Shown: positions 43,374 through 53,666 of the stretch, in pieces
Position numbering within the stretch: position 1 is the first letter of the stretch
Layout: every line of letters begins with the position of its first letter
Assembly: GCA_021234155.1 (NCBI GenBank)
Contig: JAJEKV010000012.1
Location: 8,956,448-9,020,447, forward strand
Reading direction: 5' to 3'
Length of the DNA stretch: 64,000 nucleotides
Source of the DNA: Isoetes taiwanensis
Taxonomy: Eukaryota > Streptophyta > Lycopodiopsida > Isoetales > Isoetaceae
Position numbers and translations under genes: made by a program
The notes under the pieces: generated by a model
Seen by the model: the letters and a program-made list of their open reading frames with translations, nothing else
Told to the model about the DNA's origin: nothing
Databases searched by the model: none

Positions 43374-44256
43374 AACTAGGCTAAGAATATTCAAAACTTT
43401 GCAAATGTTGCAATTTGTTCAATAACAAGGGCTGCCCTCGTGCAATCTGCTATATTTTCTGTTAATGCATCTCATACTTTACAAGATGACCGCCCCAGAA
43501 ACTTTTCGATGTTTGGCTTTATAGTGTCATGGCATTTGTGTTCTAGAGACGAAAAGTTCACTAACGGTTCAGCGAACCGAAGTTTTGCGGTGCCGATTAA
43601 ACCGTAGCCACATATATTTTGGCCCAAGTAGTTTTGTTGAAGGGTGTGCCAAAATAGGGAAAGTTCTGATAAGGGGAATTTCCTGAGGCGGCGCCGCCAG
43701 ATGAGGTGGTGCCCAAGCGACGAAGCTGCAGCGCTGCCGAGTCTGGCGGAGCCGTCGAGGGAATATTCTCGAGGAAATATTTTGAGATAAGGAACTTTCT
43801 CGGAATCCACATTAGGGTGAGATTACGTCCCTGCAAAAATTTCCTCTTTCTTTGTTTTCTCTAGCTACGCCGACGAGGCGATAATTGTCATTGTAGCAGC
43901 TGTGTGTTTTGTAAGAGGTTTCAGCGAGGCACTGCTTGGATACAGTACTGTTAGGTGAGTTTTGGTAGGATTTTGTTAAAAAATAAGAAGTTTCTTAAAG
44001 ATCCTTCCATTTTCTTGGCTTGGAGCAGAAAGAGCTTGTTCTGGCGAGTTGTGGCGAATTATGGCGAGTGTGAGCTTGGTTTGGATCGGTACATTTACTT
44101 TTAGCGACTGCTTTGACTGTAATTTGTTAAAATTTCTTCAAAATTCTTGAAACCTCTTCGACTTTCTTGGTTTCGGCCAGTATCTGAGATTCCTGAAGAT
44201 TTTGTCCACTGCTCGTCAAAAATTAGTGCATCTTAAACTGCATGCCTTTGTTGTGC
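43374..44256. other. APC1 3' flank; no gene recognised
   Basis: This region follows the APC1 stop and should hold its 3' UTR and polyadenylation site. A GC-rich patch at about 43680-43760 and pyrimidine-rich introns-like sequence follow, but I cannot assign an exon. A short ORF on the - strand near 43472-43836 has no recognisable domain. Confidence 0.5.
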
Positions 44257-44580
44257 AGATTAACAGGCACAGGTTCCCGCTGCTACAAAATCCTCTGCAC
44301 CGCTGCCGAACAGAGCTATTCGTTTGATTCAATGCGGCAGATGATCCTACGGTTTCAGAAAGCCAATCCGTGGACTAGCTTTGGGCATGTGGTAGCAATA
44401 CGTTATGTACTCAGCGGCCGACGCTGTTGGAAGCTTTGGCGACGAGGCATGAAGGGGCACCCAATCTACTTAGAATCACAACCGTGGTAGCGAGCAGAGA
44501 AATTTCCGCCGTTAATGTGATGATAGAAATCGGCAACAGGCTGCAAAAATTTGCCAGGTTAATTAGGTGCCTCTTTTGAG
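44257..44580 (+). pseudogene. SHORT-ROOT-like GRAS domain relic
   Basis: SHORT-ROOT (SHR) is a GRAS transcription regulator of root patterning. Frame 44257-44420 reads GSRCYKILCTAAEQSYSFDS then [18 protein letters not shown], which matches the SHR blocks around '..RCY..L..A.EK..SF.S' and 'FQEVSPWTTFGHVA'. A frameshift and a deletion of the VHIID-type core follow. The next frame (about 44409-44580) gives [20 protein letters not shown] then [11 protein letters not shown], the SHR '[11 protein letters not shown]' and 'IG.RMEKFARL' blocks. About 100 residues remain in two frames, so it is clearly dead. It could be a decayed paralogue or a captured fragment. Confidence 0.7.
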
Positions 44581-44609
44581 TTCAAAGCTCTGCACGAATC
44601 CGAGCTTCA

Positions 44610-45191
44610 GAAACTACAACCAAGTGATTTCCGGCTTAAGAATGGTGGAGACAAAATAACAAAGTGGAGATAGAATAATGGTTTTGAAAACACACCAAAA
44701 ATACAAGTAATCTCACCGTAATAACACCGCTTGCAGATGAATAAATGCCCTGAAAGATGTAGTGTCTGCGACGCTCCCATATCGACCACAGGAGCCAACC
44801 AGAACCAAAATGGAATGCCCTATGTTTAGCTGGGGGCCATGCATTGGGATGGGATGTCAAGAGGATGCATCGGCAGTGCAATGCACTGTTAAACAAACCT
44901 TGTAGTTAGGACCACGCCAGCTGAACCTCTGAATAATAAAAGAGACAGTGCTCAAGAGTCTCAATGTCTGAAAGGCAGAGCAGGCATATTGCAGAAATGC
45001 GAGGATTATAACAATGTCCAGAAGGCATTAGCACGCAGGCACCTGTGTATAACCTGCCACCATAGTACAGAGGCTTTAGGGTGGAGCAACTTATCCCAAA
45101 GCCATCGCCATGTACGATGCAAATTGGGTTGTGGAACCTGTAGATGCCATCCATCTGGCAACTGGAGAGGCTGTGGTGCTAAAAGAAGGCG
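44610..45191 (-). mobile_element. LINE (L1-like) 3' part, left of the DNA transposon
   Basis: On the - strand, fragments read LQLPDGWHLQVPQPN, LHPKASVLWWQVIHRCLRAN, then ICLLCLSDIETLEHCLFYYS (zf-RVT-type Cys/His module) and GSGWLLWSIWERRRHYIF. This is the C-terminal region of an L1-like ORF2, with frameshifts. The same LINE resumes at 52092. A single ATAT joins both sides in one open frame, so the DNA transposon at 45196-52087 inserted into it. Confidence 0.75.
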
Positions 45192-45195
45192 ATAT

Positions 45196-45220
45196 GGGTG
45201 TGTTTATGCTTGATATGTGC
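45196..45220 (+). repeat. Left terminal inverted repeat of DNA transposon
   Basis: This 25-bp TIR (GGGTGTGTTTATGCTTGATA...) is preceded by ATAT. It matches the reverse complement of 52063-52087 at 22 of 25 positions. Confidence 0.88.
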
Positions 45221-45235
45221 CATTTTCCGCCCGTC

Positions 45236-45251
45236 AAGCAGTTTTTTAGCA
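45236..45251 (+). repeat. Subterminal 16-bp direct repeat, left copy
   Basis: AAGCAGTTTTTTAGCA occurs here and again in the same orientation at 52023-52038, close to the other end. It could be a transposase-binding site, which is an inference. Confidence 0.75.
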
Positions 45252-45555
45252 CTTTATTTTCGTTTTTTACACGAAAGCGGTCCGTGGATTCGGCAAAGAA
45301 CCCGACGAGCCGACCATAAAAGTTGAAGGGCGTTGACGGTAGGAGAAGGCCACCGGGGGGAAAGTTTTGGGCGCTTTTCTGCAGCGATCTTTGAATCCAT
45401 GATGAATCGCTGATTAATTCTCCTCGAGGCCGCCGAAATTAATGATTTCGGAATCGTCCGACCCATCGGTCAAATATCTTCAATGAATTTGGAAATAATT
45501 CATGTTTTGAGTTTACAAAACTCTGTTTTTTGATCTGAATTCCGCAGCTTGAAGC

Positions 45556-47801
45556 ATGGCGACCAAAACCAATTCTGGCGAGGTAACAAGCTCCCCTTGC
45601 ATTTCTAAATTTTTTAAGGGACCAAACTAAGAACTTCGGTTTTGCAGGAGTTACTTTTTGCAAGAACACCCATTGAGTTTGCAAAGAATCTAAAACTTTC
45701 GATGGAGGGAAAGAATCCAAGAAGTATCAAATGGGCGATGTTCCAAGTGCTGATTTTTGCGTGTCCGGGAAAAACCTATGCCCAAAACCGCAAGATACAC
45801 ATTAAGTTAATCAAGCCCCAGTTCAAAGCACTCTCTCGATTTGATAGAGAGAGTTTATCGTAAACCGCTTCCAAATAATGAATTGAGAACCCTTTTTGCA
45901 AGGGCTTTTGCACGGTCACATACCGCAAAGGCATTGCGCGAATCCCCGACGAAGTTTAAGGTTAATTGGGCAAGTCTTGCAGCCAGATGCTTACAGGATT
46001 GGCCAAGCTCAAATTTAACAAAGAACATGTGAATGCTTTCGAGAAGAACACCACCGCGACTTCTTTGAATCACATGAGGTCACTTTCCCATATGTATGAG
46101 GACAAAGAAGAAGGAATTGGTGCGTAAACAGCCGGCCGACTGTTGAGAATGGAAGGTTCCATCAAAGAACTCCAATGCAAACTTCAAGGATCTAGAAGAC
46201 GAGATAAAGGAGAAGAGGCAGATGTGGATGGATTTGCAGCTGTTCAATCCTCGTGAGGAAGATGGAATACAAACGTTGCAAAGGGATGAGTAAGCTCTCC
46301 AAGCTTTTCTAGACAAGCAGATGTCGAAGGTGAACACTTCAGGTTTGCAGCAACTAAAGAAAGAAATTTCTATTCTCAATTCTGATATTGAAAATTATGA
46401 AACTAACATGAAGTTCTGGCATGCCAAGTGCAAGCATGTGGCTCACTTGCATCAAAATGAGAAATCCAAGAAGAATCTCCCAAAACTGGGAATGGGAACT
46501 TATAATTTCCCAATGTCCATAGGGGCAACCACATGTGAGGGCTGTGGCCTAGAGGAATATGAATTGCATGTTAAGCTTAATTCATGTGGTCATATTTACC
46601 ATGTAATATGTTTCAGTGTTGTGCTGGAAGGCATGCATTGCATTGCATCAGGCTGTGATGTTGAGGTTCCTCCAAGTATTCTTGATGAACTTGGTTTCAA
46701 GGAATTCAAGCCACCAGGTTCAGATGAAGAAGAATCAAGTGAAGAAACAGAAACAGAAGAAGTAGAAAAACCAGCGTGAAGGAAAAAACCAGCGAGAAGA
46801 AGTAGAAAAAAACCAAAGAAGACCGAAAAAGCGTAAAGAGATGACACCCAAGAAGAGATTCAGAGAAGAAACTAGCTCGAGCACCTCTATGTATAATGAT
46901 CCACCAAGTTCAGATTTTCAACCTGTCAGAGTGGCAAAGAAAAGAATAACAAGGAGTGCCACTAAGTCATGTGGTCAAAAACCCATAGATCTAGGTACTT
47001 ATTCAGTATTTTCTCAAGTTAGTTAAAGCTTGCTTGAAGTTTGTTTATTCCTTGCCGATCCAATTGATGTGGACAAGGTTAGTCCAATGAAGTTTTCTCA
47101 CTTAGCTCGTGAAGATAGTCCTCAGATAGGCAGTAAAGCAGCAGGTAAAAAAATTAACAATTACAGGTATTTGAGTACAATTACTTAAGATTTTTTTTGC
47201 TGCAGATTTTTTTGCTGCAGATGGTGTTGTAGATGAACTTGTCCAGCACTATTTTGCAGTGTATGATTTGTCTCCAAAAATGAAAGGTAAGCAACATTTC
47301 AACATATGTATCATTTACTCATGTGCATTTGACTCACATCAGCTTTTTAAATGCAGAAAAAATTTCAAAAGTGGTTGGACAGGATGGTGCTGTGGAAACT
47401 GATGCTTCAAAGAGGGCTTATCTGAAATGCACACTCCAGTTAAAAAAGGTAAGCACTTTTTCAGCACATGTGTTCAATAGTTTTATTTCAGACTGACCTA
47501 ACTTGTATTATGCAGATCCTCCAGTTCCAGTTGCAGTTGTTCAGCAAATGCCAATTACCTTGAGCACTTGTAAGTGTTATCTTGCAAATTTGGTTTGCAC
47601 AAATAAATTTCTTAACATTGACTTGTTTTGTTTGCAGGTCGAGAGTTGAGCACAGTGGTGATCTCACCAGCACGTGAGATATTCTCTCCAGCACAGAGGA
47701 AAGTGCTGGAGTCTCCACAAAGCCCAGACAGCCCCATGGAAGATGATGTTACCATGGAGAAGTGGTTGGAGAAGAAGATGCATAAGAAGTTGCAGCTGTA
47801 A
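45556..47801 (+). pseudogene. Accessory gene of DNA transposon (multi-exon, decayed)
   Basis: Exon 1 starts at ATG 45556 (MATKTNSGE), with donor at 45583. Exon 2 from about 45648 reads ELLFARTPIEFAKNLKLS... to a stop at 45861, and a second frame continues NELRTLFARAFARSHTAKAL, so a frameshift is present. Degraded sequence follows to 46320. The coiled-coil/RING part is 46321-46779. A basic exon near 46841-46990 (KKRFREETSSS, RVAKKRITRSATK) looks like a nuclear signal. Several small exons run to REIFSPAQRKVLESPQ and a stop at 47799-47801. Exons between 46991 and 47640 are short and uncertain. The gene is convergent with the transposase. I know of no assigned function. Confidence 0.6.
46321..46779 (+). 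CDS. Coiled-coil and RING-like zinc-binding segment of the accessory gene
   Basis: 152 open codons. Residues 1-50 are rich in charged and Leu/Ile residues (LQQLKKEISILNSDIENYET), suggesting a coiled coil. Residues about 70-115 hold a zinc-binding pattern: C-x2-C (CEGC), 13 residues, then C-x-H-x2-H-x2-C (CGHIYHVIC), then C-x4-C (CIASGC). This spacing fits a RING-H2-like or treble-clef fold; the last Cys pair is spaced wider than in a classical RING (C-x2-C). The tail is acidic Glu/Ser-rich (DEEESSEETETEE). It could be a ubiquitin ligase-like partner or a DNA/protein-binding factor of the transposon. In-frame connection to neighbouring exons is not proven. Confidence 0.6.
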   Translation: MSKVNTSGLQQLKKEISILNSDIENYETNMKFWHAKCKHVAHLHQNEKSKKNLPKLGMGTYNFPMSIGATTCEGCGLEEYELHVKLNSCGHIYHVICFSVVLEGMHCIASGCDVEVPPSILDELGFKEFKPPGSDEEESSEETETEEVEKPA

Positions 47802-48182
47802 TCCTCATGTTGGCAATACTGCTTTAATCTCCATGTTGACAATACTGCTTTTACTGCACCAATTTTCCCCTTAGGTGCAGTAAGTTTTTGAAATATTTTG
47901 TGTAACACTTGTATGAAATGACAGAGTTTCTCTTGAATCAAATGATATGTTTGCTTGATATTTTGCGCTTTTGTTATGAATATCTTATGTATGAAAGTTA
48001 GAAGTATAAGTCATACAAATTTCAATGCAAACACACTTCAAATTCATTTTCAATTCACACACAAATCAAAGACATTTCCAATTCAATTGACAATCAAATT
48101 CAATTCAAACTAAATTCAAACACAATTCCAATTCATTACAATGAATTGGTTAGAATGGTATACAATGTACAATTTAAAAGAA

Positions 48183-51100
48183 TTAGGCTGTTCTCTTCTT
48201 TTTCCCCGAGTTTCCTGTTCTTTTTGTTAAATTCAGCTCACTTGATGCAGGTTCATCTGAGTTTTGAGCTATCAATGCACTGTTTTGTGGCAAGCTGTCC
48301 AATATTTGGTTATGTGTATCTTCTGGCAGATCAAAACAGTTACCACTAATCTTGGTCAACTCAAAACAAAGAGAAGTAACCAAATGACTATAAACATTAC
48401 ACTCTGGTTCATTTACCAGTAACTCATATCTGCTGCCCCCTAAGAACTTGTAGAATAAACCAGTGACAACTACCTCATTTCTGGCAAACTTTTGGCCCCA
48501 TGGATCTTTGAATGCCTTCTCCACCACATGTTTCACCTTTGTGCACTTCAAAGACATAGAAGTCCACATTCTCCTTGTTGTCCGCTCGCAACTCTGAAAA
48601 AATTATCTCTAACTGCAAGAATATCAGACTTCCATTGAGGATCACCTTCAAAAACAGGGCCATCCACAACATCTTCCACATAATCAGCACCTGGTCTTAG
48701 CTCAGAGTATTGCCATGTGCCTATTCTACCTTTGTTAGGGCACTTGGCATGTTTGCCTAACCAACAATTATGACAGAAACAACTGTAGTCCATATGAGCA
48801 ACTTGTGTAGGATCTGTAGCTTGAATTGGCCTGATGGAATGGAACTTGCTTGAACCAGAAAGTGTAGCACAATCATACCTTTCTGACCTATCAACCTCGT
48901 CTACTCCAATTTCCCAGAAAAACCTGTTTAGGAAAGAGTTAATCTGTTTAGCACACACTAACAGTTAAAAAGCGATTTCAAAGATACCCGAACCTGTCTT
49001 TGCCCCTCGATTGTGGAGTTGTCCCCAAATGCTTGACCGAAAAACTCATTTGATCATGTGCATTTCGAAAGTGGTAATGATCCTCTTTTCAACATCTCAT
49101 GTGTAAGAGCTCGTTTAATGACGGCTCCGGACCATCATGTTCACCTGTTCTATTATTAGTTAGCAAAAAAAAAAAAAAAAAAAATTAAAAATATAAATCA
49201 ATTGAAAAAGAATGTATTTACCTTTGCCATGATAGGAGGCAAAAGTAATTCCAATTTATTGGAATGCCATTGGTATGGTAGTTCCTACCAAGGAAATAAA
49301 AGTTCCTTGCTCCTTTGAACCGAGATGAGCAACCATCGGACCACATGATGTGTCTCATTATACTTTTACCGCCTGTTTGTCAGAAATACATGATGCTTGT
49401 TCAAACAATACTGCACAAACAAGGTATCATGGTCCCTGTCATCTGATATGTAGAAATGAGTCTCTTTTATAATTCTTCTCTCATTTTCATCCAAACTTGG
49501 ATCATCTGACAATGTTGCATGTCTGTATGTAATATGCACTAAAATTGTGCATTGATCATTCTTCCATTAGACTCAGATCTCTTCTTTGAATCTTAAAAGT
49601 ATAATTCTCAAAGAAAATCTATGATGTAAAACTATGGTGTCCTTTGGAAATGTTGCCAAACACTCCACTGAATTGTTTGGCCTGCCATCTTCCTTCATAA
49701 TTATGTGGTATAAACTCTTTTAAGACACTCTTGGCTTCCCGGATAATCTCTACAAAGTTTTTGCATTTGTAAACCAGGTTTGGTAACTGGTTTAGTAGAA
49801 ATCTTGTACCCTCCCTTGCCATCGTGCACGTGTTCTCCAATGGGTTCAAGTACACCGCAATGGTAATGACAGATCAATGTGATATAACTTGGGATAAAAT
49901 AAAGCTGAATTCTAACCTTGTCATAGGTCTTCCATTCAATGTTGTGTCCTGGAATATATTTCAATTCATTTTGGGCGGGTTGGTAACTTGGCGGTCCCAC
50001 AATTCTTGCACTTGAGAGTCAAACAGGTCATGTGCATGCCACTCCTCTATTTCATCATCCCTTGGATAAACCAGTGATTTCCAAAGCTCACTGGTAGAAG
50101 AGTATGTACATTTATTTGCCATGCAAGTTGGCCCAGGGCCACAAACCACACAAGTGCACTTGCAGCTAGCTCCATGTAATTTCTCATCATGCCTAACCTT
50201 ATTTATTGCTTGCTTAATGAAATCTGTTTTCATGTGATACACACAACAGCAAGTTTCTCTATCCCTGACCTTCCTTACATATGGTGGTTTCAGAGCATGA
50301 AACATCGAAAAAGACAAGTCAAACTTGGGATATTCAGCAGTAAAACGTTTATAGAAAGTAACCTGCAAGTGCAAATTCACAAGTTATAAAAAGAATTTAG
50401 AAGGCCAACAAAAAATCAATATATAGAAACACTTACTTGAGTTTCCTCTAGAAAATGCAAGGGATGCATTATGTTCACTCCTTTGCCTAGTCTGATCTTC
50501 ACCACATGTTTTTTGCAAGGTGATACTCTGGTGTTATTCCTCCAAAAGTCAACCACAAGTTTCCTCTGATCATAAGAAAGCTTGTCACTTCGAGTGCTTT
50601 TCTTGAACATTGACCATGGTCCTTCCCCATGTTCAGCAGCAAGTCTTCTCTTAACAGCAACAGAGACAATTCTTCTATTCAGGTTTAGTTGCTTTGCAAA
50701 GGCCCTTCTATTTGTGTCAGCATTGACAGAGTAAGCCATGGCAGCATCTGTATCCTTTGCATATTTGTGGGCTGCAAATGAATCCTTCAAGTTGTCCACT
50801 ATAGCTTTCATTGTTTTGAATTCTTTGGTGGTTTGAACACCTAGACCAGGCAACCATTTGGCTGCACCCCTTAGAATATCTTCCCTATCTTTTTCACTAG
50901 CATTCCTACAAATATTATTAACAAGTTTGCCAATATTCTTTGACAATCTTTTCTTTTTTTTTTTGTGCTGAAATCACCATTCATCTTGGCTTGTTCATCA
51001 GCTGCAGCCTCCCTTTCTCTCTGTCTTTGTCTTTCTTTTCTTCTTTGTTCAGCTCTCTTCTTCCTAAAAAGAACACCTAAAGAAGCTAACAAAAGTTAAT

Positions 51101-51807
51101 TTGTAAAGGATTCATAAAAAACAACTGGAGATACAACTTGACATACCTTCAATATCCATTGGAGCTTGTGTCTCATTTTGCTGTAATTCACCATGTGAAG
51201 TCTCTGCCATAAAATCAGTTTGTGTTTCTTCATAACAAAAATCACCACCAATTTCTGGAAAGATAAATCAAGAACTAAGGTTAGTCATGAAGTTTCTTTT
51301 TACACAAACAAACAACAATATAATAAATCCTGAATTACCTGGTTCCTCTACATCTGCATTTGTGTCATTCAAAGACAACCCGAAGATGTGCTTCTTCACG
51401 TAAACATCCACCACCTTAGATGAAGTTTTTACATTCAATATCATTTCAAAATTCAATTGTTATTATTCTGCACTAAACAAGCACTAACAACATACCTTCA
51501 TATCTGTTTTCATGTAGAATATCCTCTGTTCTTGTTTCATCTTGGACAGCAGCAGGTTCGTCTTCTCCTATCAAGGCACAACAGTTAAAAATTAAGTGTC
51601 CACAGCAGTCAAGAACAGGCAGTAAGCTTATGGCATACCTCTACCAGGAATCATCTTGTCATCAAAATTCTTGCTGAAACTAAGGCAGCACTCCATAAAT
51701 CTTTCGGATTGCTGCTGAAATTGTTGTAAACCTGATAGAATTGTGCCAGGATCAAATTGCACTCGGTTCTTGGCCAAAGAAGAGGAAAGGCGGAATTCCA
51801 AATCCAT
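48183..51807 (-). pseudogene. Putative transposase gene of the DNA transposon, decayed
   Basis: On the - strand, ATG 51807 opens MDLEFRLSSSLAKNRV..., followed by small acidic exons, a basic stretch (RKKRAEQRRKERQRQRERE) and a helical region (ILRGAAKWLPGLGVQ; RLAAEHGEGPWSMFKKS). Next comes a Cys/His-rich block (KPPYVRKVRDRETCCCVYHM; CKCTCVVCGPGPTCMANKC). Further on are FENYTFKIQR, DREHDTLFVQYCLNKHHVFL, MWSDGCSSRFKGARNFYFLG and HGKG, then VDRSERYDCATLSGSSKFH and DYSCFCHNCWLGKHAKC. The C-terminus (NEVVVTGLFYKFLGGSRYEL) stops at 48183. I recall this order from a transposase-like family in ferns, algae and some animals. Lesions: a frame change at an A11 run near 50955, a break near 49950, stops around 49540-49620, two frame changes near 48560-48610. 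Confidence 0.7.
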
Positions 51808-52022
51808 AGTGGATGATGATGAATGAATTGCAAAAAATTTTGCAAGAACAATGACACAACACTGCCATTTCCTATTTCGAATTCCAAAATTCAGCTCCGG
51901 CGCCTAAACGATCCAAGAAAAGAATCTCCCTCCCGCTCAGGAATTCTGCATGACGGCCGAATGAAGGGCGAAAATTCCGTAACGGTCGAGGACGGGCGTG
52001 ACGTCTGTTAATGAAGTTTGAA

Positions 52023-52038
52023 AAGCAGTTTTTTAGCA
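52023..52038 (+). repeat. Subterminal 16-bp direct repeat, right copy
   Basis: This AAGCAGTTTTTTAGCA is identical to 45236-45251 and in the same orientation, 25 bp inside the right TIR. Confidence 0.75.
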
Positions 52039-52062
52039 TGGGTGTCGCCCACATGCTTTTTT

Positions 52063-52087
52063 GCATATGTCAAGCAAAAACACACCC
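52063..52087 (-). repeat. Right terminal inverted repeat of DNA transposon
   Basis: This 25-bp TIR ends ...AAACACACCC and is followed by ATAT. It pairs with 45196-45220. Confidence 0.88.
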
Positions 52088-52091
52088 ATAT

Positions 52092-53666
52092 GTTGATTTG
52101 ACAAAGTGCTTGCCTTTGTGAATATATTCATGACAATCCAAAGGCATCCTTTCAGTAACACCAACCTGCAACATACGAGGCAAACTTTCTGCGACCTTCT
52201 CCTATACAGACACATTCCAACGAGAGAAGAGGAGCTTTGCCTAAAATTCAGGCCAAGACAGTAGGCGATCAGCTTCACACCATGCTTGAATACAGACAAC
52301 GCCTGCAAGACCCCATCGTCTCTGTGTGAAATGTAACGTTCCTAACCGACATGCCCTTAGCCAACTGGGCAAAACCGTCTAGACGTTTATGAGTAGTCGC
52401 TTCTACCCATTTATGCGGTGTCACTGAACGCCCCCCCGTGCACATTCAAGGATCGAATACTCGAGCGGTCTACCATGGGCCCGTTACAGTCTCTCCCACT
52501 AGAACTATGCTCGTCCTCGAGCATCCAAGGCTATACTATATTTATGTCATACCATGTCACAATGATTACCAAGTCTTTGCAAATTACCCATGCATATAGG
52601 CACCCATGGAGACTCGAACTCGAGACCTGCTCTGATACCAACTGTAACGTTCCTAACCGACATGCCCTTAGCCAACTGGGCAAAACCGTCTAGACGTTTA
52701 TGAGTAGTCGCTTCTACCCATTTATGCCGGTGTCTCGGGAACGCCCCACAGGCACATTCAAGGATCGAATACTCGAGCGGTCTACCATGGGCCCGTTACA
52801 TGAAAGGATGAACTGATGCTGCCAGTGGATGTGCTAACGGGTTTGGAAGCAGTGGTGCCCACCATCACGGAGTCTCTAATAGGGTGTGGATGGAAGGACA
52901 TGGAGGTGTTTGACTGCTCACATGCTGTCAACAATCCACGCAGAAATGGAGAAGCATTTGGGAAAGGCTGTAGAGGCTAAAATAACGGTCAATATAGGAC
53001 TGGTTTGACCTCCTTCTTACCTAGAGGGATACAGTGACCAAGAGCTGGTCTAAGAAGGCATAAACCAGGAGAGTCAGCTTCACTATGCAAGAGTCTTCAA
53101 ATGAACTTTGAAATAAGAACTTTGTTCTGGAGTAAGAAGTCCATCATACCCAGACCACCTACCCATTTTGGAAGGATACACTTCGACCATGCCATCTTAA
53201 TCATAGCACCTTCCTCAATACCCGCCCATATAAAGTTCTGAACTATTGCAATGAGCTCATGTAATTTGATATGTGGGGCTAGTAGTAAGGATGCCATATA
53301 GACATGGGTACTACTACGGACTGACTTGGCCACTATAATGCGACCCGCAAGAGTGATCTCCAAACCCTTAATGATCTCCTCCCATGTAGCTCCAGTAGTA
53401 ACATGGATGCCAACTGGAATCCCCAACAACTTGATGGCCTGTCCATGAGCAAGTAATTTCTATGTATAATCATGAATACACGTCAGAGTCGGAGTATCCA
53501 ATGTCCGTAAAGCTATACACTTCTGCCACCCCACACGCACACTGGAAGCCAGTGAGCAAGTGTCTAAGAGCAATTTGGCGGCGTCTAGATTCTCGGCATT
53601 AGCGACCAGGAAGAGGAATATGTCATCTGGATATTGATTGCAAACCTCTTGTGTGTCATCCTCCAT
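52092..53666 (-). mobile_element. LINE (L1-like) RT part, right of the DNA transposon, with TRIM inside
   Basis: On the - strand 53666-53460 has an RT piece with a damaged YADD box (NQYPDDIFLFL). 53429-53097 reads LGIPVGIHVTTGATWEEII, AGRIIVAKSVRSSTHVYMAS and MAWSKCILPKWVGGLGMM, typical of L1-like RT thumb and post-RT sequence. Further on, at about 52320-52092, LLSWPEF and AKLLFSRWNVSV continue towards the C-terminus at 45191. Many frameshifts and stops are present. A TRIM (52332-52800) also sits inside. Confidence 0.75.
52332..52800 (-). mobile_element. TRIM (terminal-repeat retrotransposon in miniature)
   Basis: This 469-bp element has 157/158-bp terminal direct repeats (52332-52488, 52643-52800; TGTAACGTTCC...CCCGTTACA) around a 154-bp interior. 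A 5-bp target duplication TGAAA flanks it (52327-52331, 52801-52805). On the - strand the primer site TTGGTATCAGAGCAGG lies just inside the 5' repeat, and a purine-rich AGTGGGAGAGAC precedes the 3' repeat. There is no coding capacity. The repeats differ by several substitutions and an indel, so it is older than the LTR elements in APC1. It relies on enzymes from other LTR elements. Confidence 0.92.

Larger units (their letters stand above)
45196..52087. mobile_element. 6.9-kb two-gene DNA transposon with TIRs and 4-bp TSD
   Basis: The ends are 25-bp terminal inverted repeats (45196-45220, 52063-52087; 3 mismatches) starting GGGTGTGTTT, flanked by ATAT on each side (45192-45195, 52088-52091). 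Inside are two convergent gene remnants: an intron-containing accessory gene (+) with a RING-like domain, and a multi-exon transposase-like gene (-) of a family with an SDGCS block. Removing the element plus one ATAT restores the interrupted LINE frame exactly. The 4-bp duplication is the size I recall for Sola elements, but I cannot assign the superfamily. The coding region is decayed, so this copy is non-autonomous. Confidence 0.88.
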
